A stretch of 5,151 bases of DNA, taken from the NCBI GenBank assembly GCA_030744635.1, contig JASLQE010000096.1, positions 1-5,151 on the forward strand, read 5' to 3'. The stretch is from Dehalococcoidia bacterium (lineage in GTDB: Bacteria > Chloroflexota > Dehalococcoidia > JACVQG01 > JAHKAY01). Under the pieces are notes generated by a model. The model was not told the DNA's origin. It was given only the letters and a program-made list of their open reading frames with translations, and ran no database searches. The translations under genes and the position numbers were made by a program. This document shows positions 1 to 4,212 of the stretch, piece after piece (within the stretch, counting starts at the first letter, position 1; each line of letters begins with the position of its first letter).

Positions 1-186
1 TTCGTAGGGGACACTCTGCTGCGCCTGGGGGTTGAGCCTACCATGGCAATGGCCACGGCCAAACGCCTCACCTGGTGCGCCAGGCTTGACCTGCCGCAGC
101 ACTTCCCTAATGGGCTACCCTCTAACTACAAGGCGGTTTTCGAGGTCGTTAACAAGCTTGTTGGGGAGGGCCAGCCCCGCAACTGA
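1..186 (+). CDS. C-terminal end of an unidentified protein (5' end outside the window)
   Basis: Frame 1 is open from the first base to a TGA at 184-186, giving 61 residues that begin FVGDTLLRLGVEP and end in KLVGEGQPRN. The stretch reads like a real protein end: mixed hydrophobic and charged residues, amphipathic helices (TLLRLG and AVFEVVNKLVG), and no low-complexity sequence. The overlapping 63-codon frame at 32-223 is rich in Ser, Pro and Arg and looks like a shadow. I do not recognise the family. The tail carries no catalytic motif I can name, so no function is assigned. The gene runs in the same direction as the acyl-CoA dehydrogenase, 123 bases upstream of it. A promoter-like sequence in that gap suggests the two may be transcribed separately. 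Confidence 0.6.
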   Translation, partial: FVGDTLLRLGVEPTMAMATAKRLTWCARLDLPQHFPNGLPSNYKAVFEVVNKLVGEGQPRN

Positions 187-258
187 ACCGTCCCGGCTGC
201 CAGCCTCCCCCATACCCCCGTAGCCGCCACACCGCTTCCTATTCCAGTGGCCTGCCTT

Positions 259-285
259 TTGCCACCCCCGCCAAGGTGATACAAT
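259..285 (+). promoter_or_regulatory. possible sigma-70-type promoter for the acyl-CoA dehydrogenase
   Basis: TTGCCA (259-264) and TACAAT (280-285) each match five of six bases of the -35 and -10 consensus. The spacer is only 15 bases, which is short, so this is tentative. A start site near 292 would leave a leader of about 18 bases carrying the strong AGGAGG at 300-305. The remainder of the 187-309 gap is C-rich and shows no convincing terminator for the upstream gene. Confidence 0.35.
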
Positions 286-309
286 GCTGGAGTAAAACGA
301 GGAGGAGAT

Positions 310-1455
310 ATGGATTTCAATTTCACTCCGGAGGAGGAAGCCCTCCGGCGACAGGCAAGAAAGGTGGCCGTGGAAGAGTTGGAGCCCCTGGCACCCGAGG
401 CCGACGAGTCCTATGAAGTCACGCCGCAGGTGACCCAGATTCTGGCCCGGGAGGGCCTGTTCCGCTACATCGCCCCTGAAGATTACGGTGGGCACGGTAT
501 TCGGGTGACCAACATATGCATCGTCCGCGAGGAGTTGGCCCGGGCCTGCGCCCAGGCCGATACCACCTTTGCCATGAATGGCCTGGGAAGCTACCCCATC
601 GTGCTGGCGGGGAGCGAGGAGCAGAAACGCCGCTATATGCCCCCGCTGGCCTCCGGGGAGAAGCTGGGTAGCTTCGCACTCACCGAGCCCGACGGCGGCT
701 CTGATGTGGCCGCTATGAAGACCATAGCCGTGCGGGACAGTGACTCCTATGTTCTGAACGGCATGAAGCGTTTTGTTAGCCAGACCGGCGCTGCTCACAC
801 CTATACCGTGTTCGCCAAAACAGACCCCAGAGCCCGCAGCCGGGGCATATCCGCCTTTGTGGTGGAGGAGGGCACACCGGGGTTCAGCACGGACCGTAGG
901 CTCAGGCTACTGGCACCTCACGCCATCGGGGAGCCCCTGTTTGAGGACTGCCGTATCCCCGTTTCCAACCTGCTGGGGAAAGAGGGCGACGGCATGAAGA
1001 TAGCTCTCAGTACCCTTGACATGTTCCGCACTACGGTGGGGGCAGCGGTATTAGGCCTGGCCCTAGCCGCCTATGATGAGGCCATCAGCTACTCCCAGCA
1101 CCGCTTTGCCTTCAGCCAGCCCCTGGCCGAGTTCCAGGCCACACAGTTCAAGATTGCCGATATGGCTACCTCCATAGACGCCGCCCGCCTCCTCATATAC
1201 CGGGCCGCATGGCTCAAAGACCAGGGCCAGGACCGCGTGATTCTGGAGGCCTCCATGGCCAAGCTCTTCGCCACCGAGATGGCCCAGAAGGTGGCCGACG
1301 ATTCCCTGCAAATACACGGCGGTATGGGCGTGGTAAAGGGAATGGCCATTGAGCGCATCTTCCGGGAGGTGCGCGCCGCCCGCATCTACGAGGGCACCTC
1401 CGAAATTCAGCGCATCACCATATCCCGGGAGATTCTCAAGCGGGTGCGGGGTTAG
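310..1455 (+). CDS. acyl-CoA dehydrogenase (FAD-dependent)
   Basis: This flavoenzyme family oxidises the alpha-beta carbon bond of an acyl-CoA thioester to a trans-2-enoyl-CoA and passes electrons to electron-transfer flavoprotein in the cytoplasm. The 381 residues are full length for the family. The N-terminal helical domain spans roughly residues 1-115, the middle beta domain 116-225 and the C-terminal helical FAD domain 226-381. Signature 1 is seen at 123-135 (ALTEPDGGSDVAA). The YEGTSEIQR motif at 360-368 supplies the likely catalytic base Glu361, at the place of Glu376 in medium-chain enzymes. The QIHGGMG motif at 334-340 is followed by Gly344 where the classical signature wants Asp, Glu or Asn. 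Together with LDMFRTTVGAA (236-246), this recalls, from memory, a less-studied subgroup rather than the classic short/medium-chain enzymes. Substrate chain length cannot be read from sequence. The start is fixed by AGGAGG at 300-305, four bases before the ATG. An SDR reductase follows 263 bases downstream. Confidence 0.95.
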   Translation: MDFNFTPEEEALRRQARKVAVEELEPLAPEADESYEVTPQVTQILAREGLFRYIAPEDYGGHGIRVTNICIVREELARACAQADTTFAMNGLGSYPIVLAGSEEQKRRYMPPLASGEKLGSFALTEPDGGSDVAAMKTIAVRDSDSYVLNGMKRFVSQTGAAHTYTVFAKTDPRARSRGISAFVVEEGTPGFSTDRRLRLLAPHAIGEPLFEDCRIPVSNLLGKEGDGMKIALSTLDMFRTTVGAAVLGLALAAYDEAISYSQHRFAFSQPLAEFQATQFKIADMATSIDAARLLIYRAAWLKDQGQDRVILEASMAKLFATEMAQKVADDSLQIHGGMGVVKGMAIERIFREVRAARIYEGTSEIQRITISREILKRVRG

Positions 1456-1471
1456 CCTATTTTCCCATCCA

Positions 1472-1499
1472 CCCGCCCGTGTTATTTATCTGGCGGGCG
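1472..1499 (+). terminator. GC-rich hairpin just after the acyl-CoA dehydrogenase stop (weak terminator candidate)
   Basis: CCCGCC (1472-1477) can pair with GGCGGG (1492-1497), or in an alternative register CGCCCG (1474-1479) with CGGGCG (1494-1499). Either gives a 6-bp stem and a 14-base AT-rich loop. It begins 17 bases after the stop codon, where a terminator would sit. No T-run follows (the next bases are AAGCCCCC), so it does not meet the intrinsic terminator pattern and may only stabilise the mRNA 3' end. Confidence 0.3.
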
Positions 1500-1593
1500 A
1501 AGCCCCCCTCCGATAGTGCTTCGCCTATCGGCCCGAAGGACTCCGGACTCCTTCGGAGAGTCCGATGATGCCTTGCTCATCGGACAAGCCCCC
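1500..1593. repeat. cluster of three adjacent perfect inverted repeats bracketed by AAGCCCCC direct repeats
   Basis: Three hairpins follow one another. A: CCGATAG 1510-1516 pairs with 1525-1531. B: CCGAAGGA 1533-1540 pairs with 1549-1556. C: GTCCGATGA 1560-1568 pairs with 1577-1585. Stems are 7, 8 and 9 bp without mismatch, and every loop is exactly 8 bases. Loops A and C are near-identical (TGCTTCGC, TGCCTTGC), and both can form an inner GC/GC pair with a bulged T. The 5' arms of A and C share CCGAT. B also contains a tandem GGACTCC (1538-1551). The direct repeat AAGCCCCC occurs at 1500-1507 and 1586-1593. There is no T-run, no tRNA T-arm motif and no open reading frame here. It may be a dispersed palindromic intergenic repeat, a structured RNA or a protein-binding array; the sequence alone cannot decide. 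Confidence 0.6.
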
Positions 1594-1608
1594 GGGAGCG
1601 GGAGCGCG

Positions 1609-1718
1609 AAATAAACCTGGTGAAGGCATAGCTTGCTGCGCCTTTAAAATTTCCTGGTAAGGAGAGGCTGATAAGCGAACTGTAAGGCATTATCGATAAA
1701 CCAGCTTGTGGAGGCAGG
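1609..1718 (+). promoter_or_regulatory. leader of the SDR gene with repeated words and a hairpin
   Basis: Short words recur in this stretch: ATAAACC at 1611 and 1696, CCTGGT at 1616 and 1653, AAGGCAT at 1623 and 1684, and AGCTTG at 1630 and 1703. GATAAGC (1670-1676) pairs with GCATTATC (1687-1694) through 7 bp with one bulged A and a 10-base loop. ACCAG (1700-1704), just before the ribosome binding site GGAGG (1710-1714), can pair with CTGGT at either 1617-1621 or 1654-1658, so two alternative folds are possible. A TAAAAT at 1645-1650 resembles a -10 box but lacks a good -35 at the right distance. No known riboswitch class is recognised. Confidence 0.3.
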
Positions 1719-2489
1719 ATGATTCTGGATAAGTTCTCTTTGAAAAACAAGGTGGCCGTAATTACCGGGGGCGGACGGGGCATCGGCCGGGGCATCGCCT
1801 TGGCCTTCGCCGAGGCCGGTGCCGATGTCTCGGTATGCGCCCGCACCACCGCCGATGTGGAGAAGGTGGCCGGAGAAGTACGGGAGCGGGGACGAAGGGG
1901 TGTAGCCGCCACCTGCGATGTGCGCAAGGTGGAGCAGGTGGATGAGATGGTGAAGAAGACGGTGGCCGAGTTGGGCCGCATAGACATACTCATCAACAAC
2001 GCCGGGGGCCAGTTCTGGTCCCGGCTGCTAGACATGTCGGAGAGGGGCTTCAACACCGTAGTCCAGGAGAACCTTACCTCCGTTTTCATCGTTAGCAACG
2101 CAGTGGTAAAAAGCATGGTGGACCAGGGCCATGGGGGCGGTATCATCAACATCAGCACCGGGGGTGCCCTCCACGGTGGACCTGGCACCGCGCCCTATGC
2201 CGCCGCCAAAGCCGGGGTCATCAACCTGACCCTGACCCAGTCCTTTGAGTGGGCGCGCCACGATATCCGGGTCAACTGCATTCTCCCTGGGGCGATTTGG
2301 ACCGAGGGAGTGGCGGCGGTACTGTTCAACACCCCGGAGCGTAAGGAGAAGGCTGTTAGCCGTATCACCCGGGGCCGCTTCGGCACCCCGGAGGATATCG
2401 CCTTGGCCTGCATATACCTATCGTCTCCGGCCTCCGACTGGATTACCGGCCAGCACTTCTACATAAACGGCGGCGATAAGTTCTTTTAG
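1719..2489 (+). CDS. short-chain dehydrogenase/reductase, enoyl-CoA-reductase-like
   Basis: This is a classical SDR oxidoreductase of 256 residues, a Rossmann-fold NAD(P)H enzyme and probably a soluble tetramer. The cofactor motif TGGGRGIG is at 16-23, NNAG at 93-96, active-site Asn118, and YxxxK as Tyr160/Lys164. Arg20 in the glycine motif and Arg42 after strand two favour NADP(H). The residue 13 before the catalytic Tyr, normally Ser, is Thr147, with Ser146 just before it. NNAGGQF (93-99) and the C-terminal ITGQ..yINGG pattern resemble peroxisomal trans-2-enoyl-CoA reductases and 2,4-dienoyl-CoA reductase relatives, so an acyl-CoA substrate is plausible beside the acyl-CoA dehydrogenase. 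A 3-oxoacyl or other alcohol dehydrogenase role is not excluded. GGAGG at 1710-1714, four bases before the ATG, sets the start. Confidence 0.92.
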   Translation: MILDKFSLKNKVAVITGGGRGIGRGIALAFAEAGADVSVCARTTADVEKVAGEVRERGRRGVAATCDVRKVEQVDEMVKKTVAELGRIDILINNAGGQFWSRLLDMSERGFNTVVQENLTSVFIVSNAVVKSMVDQGHGGGIINISTGGALHGGPGTAPYAAAKAGVINLTLTQSFEWARHDIRVNCILPGAIWTEGVAAVLFNTPERKEKAVSRITRGRFGTPEDIALACIYLSSPASDWITGQHFYINGGDKFF

Positions 2490-2492
2490 GCC

Positions 2493-2513
2493 CATACCGG
2501 AGCCTGCGGTGTG
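2493..2513 (+). terminator. small hairpin directly after the SDR stop codon
   Basis: CATACCG (2493-2499) pairs with CGGTGTG (2507-2513), a 7-bp stem with one G-U pair and a 7-base loop, starting four bases after the TAG. No T-run follows, so an intrinsic terminator is only a weak possibility. Its place between the SDR stop and the next promoter fits an operon boundary. Confidence 0.25.
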
Positions 2514-2532
2514 CCCAGATCATATTGACCCC

Positions 2533-2563
2533 TTGGCACCCTCCGGCGCAATGCCCCTATAAT
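2533..2563 (+). promoter_or_regulatory. sigma-70-type promoter for the DUF123/GIY-YIG gene
   Basis: A perfect TATAAT at 2558-2563 is preceded by TTGGCA at 2533-2538 (five of six consensus bases), with a 19-base spacer that is slightly long. Transcription would begin near 2570, leaving about 18 leader bases before the ATG at 2588. The near-palindrome CCCCGTGGGG (2566-2575) lies across the expected start site and could be an operator or a small 5' hairpin. The promoter lies inside the longest possible reading frame (TTG at 2525), which argues against that upstream start. Confidence 0.5.
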
Positions 2564-2587
2564 ATCCCCGTGGGGCCGGCACGCATA

Positions 2588-3049
2588 ATGAGCACGAGCG
2601 ATACCGGGATCTATCTGCTGTTTATAGCCGCCCGTGGCCGTATCCGGGTGGGCCGGTTGGGCGAGCAAGGCTTTAACGGCACCTATGTTTATGTGGGCTC
2701 GGCCAGGGGGCCCGGAGGCTTGAAACGGGTCTACCGGCACATTGAGGTGGCCGCGGGCCGGCGGGCCGGCGGGAGATGGCATGTTGACCGGCTGCTGGCT
2801 TTAGGGAAGCTTGAGGCGGCGCTCTTTATTCGCACCCGTGAGCCTGTGGAGTGCCTGCTGGCGCAGAGGGTGGGTGGGGCTGCGTCGTTGGCCGTGCCGG
2901 GCTTCGGCAGCAGCGACTGTCGGTGTCCCGGACATTTGTTCCGTCTTGATGATGACTGGGGCGCAGCCCTGGAGGCTGCTGCCCGTCTCGGGGATTACAG
3001 GTGGATAATATCCCCTGTCTGGCCTATGGCCAGGAAGACCAGCAAATAG
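2588..3049 (+). CDS. DUF123 / Uri-type GIY-YIG domain protein (putative endonuclease)
   Basis: This is a 153-residue single-domain protein of the DUF123 branch of the GIY-YIG nuclease superfamily. Members occur alone or, in some archaea, fused to endonuclease III; a DNA repair role is often supposed but I know of no settled function. Seen here: GIY at 7-9, YVYVGSA at 33-39 (the YIG strand), LKRVYRH at 45-51 with candidate active-site Arg/His, WHVDRL at 64-69, Glu88 as candidate metal ligand, and the family's Cys-containing motif GSSDCRCPGHLF at 107-118. I chose ATG 2588 because GIY then lies seven residues in, as usual for the family, and because the alternative TTG at 2525 would translate through the promoter. 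No strong ribosome binding site precedes the ATG; the leader may be read with a weak GTGGGG. The last 18 codons overlap the end of the convergent trehalose synthase gene. Confidence 0.85.
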   Translation: MSTSDTGIYLLFIAARGRIRVGRLGEQGFNGTYVYVGSARGPGGLKRVYRHIEVAAGRRAGGRWHVDRLLALGKLEAALFIRTREPVECLLAQRVGGAASLAVPGFGSSDCRCPGHLFRLDDDWGAALEAAARLGDYRWIISPVWPMARKTSK

Positions 3050-4212
3050 TCTTTCAGGTGGCGAGTGATGAGGAAATTGTGGCGCACATGCTCCCGGCCG
3101 TTTTGCCCCAGCCACCGGCCATAGTCAGGGTTGGCCAGGAGCTGTTTCAGGGCGAAGGCGGCCCCGTCAACGCCGTGCACCAGTAAGCCGGTGAAACGGT
3201 TTCTTATCTGGAGGGGTATGCCACCCACCGCCGTTGCCACCACCGGCTTTGCCTTCCACAGGGCCTCGGTCACGGTGAGGCCGAAACCTTCCCGCAGTGA
3301 CTTCTGGATAACAATAGTGGAGCCTTGCTGCAAGGCGTTAATCTCCAGGTCACTCCCGGTTGGTATGGTGAGGATGTGTATGTCCCTATGGTCAGCCGCC
3401 CGCTGGCGCACCTCTCCCAGGACATCCTCGGCCTCAGGGTCATCGCTGGCCCCGCCCCCGGCCAGCACCAACTGGCAATCCATGCTCTTGCGTACCATCT
3501 CGAAGGCCTGAATAACCCCAACCGGGTCCTTAAGGCGGTCAAAACGGGAAATCTGGGTGATTATGGGCCGCTCCGGGTCAATCCCATACTTTGACAGCAC
3601 TATTTCCACATCTGCCACGGGCAACTCCCTATTCTTCTCGCTAAGCGGGTCGATGGAAGGTGCCATCAGGTACTGCGGAATGGGTAGCTGGCGGGCGAAG
3701 CTGGGAGCGGAGAACACGGCGGCATCATACTGTATCACAAAATCACGGATGAAGCTCCACACCTGGGAATCCGGGTTGGACACATCTATATGGCAGCGCC
3801 ACAACCAGCGCCGTGGCTTTTCCTCCTTGCGGCGTATTAGTGCCACCGGCTGTGGGTCGTGGACAAGTATGATGTCCCCCGGGAGCTCCATCTCAGCGAA
3901 TCGCTGCTCCTGGGAGTTGAGGAAATAGCCGAACTCCTCTTCGGAGACATCCTCCTCGTTGCCATGAAGTGCGTTGTGAAACTTTTTGGTAATGGCATAG
4001 AACTCGTCATCACCCTGGATTACGCTCCACCGTGCGTCCACCCCCAACTGGTGTAGCAGCGGTATCAGCCGTTGCAGAATTTCGGCCACCCCGCCCCCGG
4101 TGGCGGTGGAGTTGATGTTCTGGACAACGGTACCCGATAGCCGGGTGGCCAGGTGGCGCAGCTCTTCTATCCGGCTCTGGCCCACTATGGGCGCATAGTC
4201 ATTCACTTTCAT
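2995..4212 (-). CDS. treT: trehalose synthase TreT (trehalose glycosyltransferring synthase, GT4)
   Basis: TreT joins glucose from a nucleotide sugar (ADP-, UDP- or GDP-glucose) to free glucose, making trehalose in one step, reversibly, in the cytoplasm. The 405 residues match the usual 400-415. It has two Rossmann domains. The N-terminal acceptor side has the TreT hallmark NINSTATGGGVAEIL (32-46), VHDPQP (117-122) and WRCHID (138-143). The C-terminal donor side has SRFDRLKDP (222-230, with Arg223 and Lys228 as likely phosphate contacts), LAGGG (250-254) and the GT4 E-x7-E pair Glu308/Glu316 within REGFGLTVTE. The IPLQI motif (332-336) is also typical. The ATG overlaps the stop of the upstream channel gene by one base (TGATG), a mark of translational coupling; a GGAGG lies 10 bases upstream inside the channel gene. 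The C-terminus ends about ten residues beyond the usual HLKDYL helix and overlaps the convergent gene. Confidence 0.93.
   Translation of the reverse strand: MKVNDYAPIVGQSRIEELRHLATRLSGTVVQNINSTATGGGVAEILQRLIPLLHQLGVDARWSVIQGDDEFYAITKKFHNALHGNEEDVSEEEFGYFLNSQEQRFAEMELPGDIILVHDPQPVALIRRKEEKPRRWLWRCHIDVSNPDSQVWSFIRDFVIQYDAAVFSAPSFARQLPIPQYLMAPSIDPLSEKNRELPVADVEIVLSKYGIDPERPIITQISRFDRLKDPVGVIQAFEMVRKSMDCQLVLAGGGASDDPEAEDVLGEVRQRAADHRDIHILTIPTGSDLEINALQQGSTIVIQKSLREGFGLTVTEALWKAKPVVATAVGGIPLQIRNRFTGLLVHGVDGAAFALKQLLANPDYGRWLGQNGREHVRHNFLITRHLKDYLLVFLAIGQTGDIIHL

Noticed and set aside
115..798. 227-codon minus-strand frame opposite the start of the acyl-CoA dehydrogenase
   Set aside because: It overlaps a clear enzyme gene, its translation is Gly-, His- and Leu-rich with no motif, and it arises from third-position GC bias.
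1510..1585. tRNA gene or integron attC site
   Set aside because: Three arms suggest a cloverleaf at first sight, but there is no TTC T-loop motif, no acceptor stem joining the ends, no CCA, and no integrase or conserved attC core nearby.
1500..1593. CRISPR array
   Set aside because: The repeats are inverted arms within hairpins of differing sequence, not identical direct repeats with unique spacers, and no cas gene is present.
1577..2188. 203-codon minus-strand frame opposite the SDR
   Set aside because: Its product is Ser/Thr/Pro-rich and lies antisense to a well-supported SDR; it runs through the hairpin cluster and has no recognisable domain.
3557..3928. Plus-strand frames of 60-126 codons within 3001-4056
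   Set aside because: They are shadows of treT on the other strand, rich in Ser, Arg and Trp, with no family features or ribosome binding sites.
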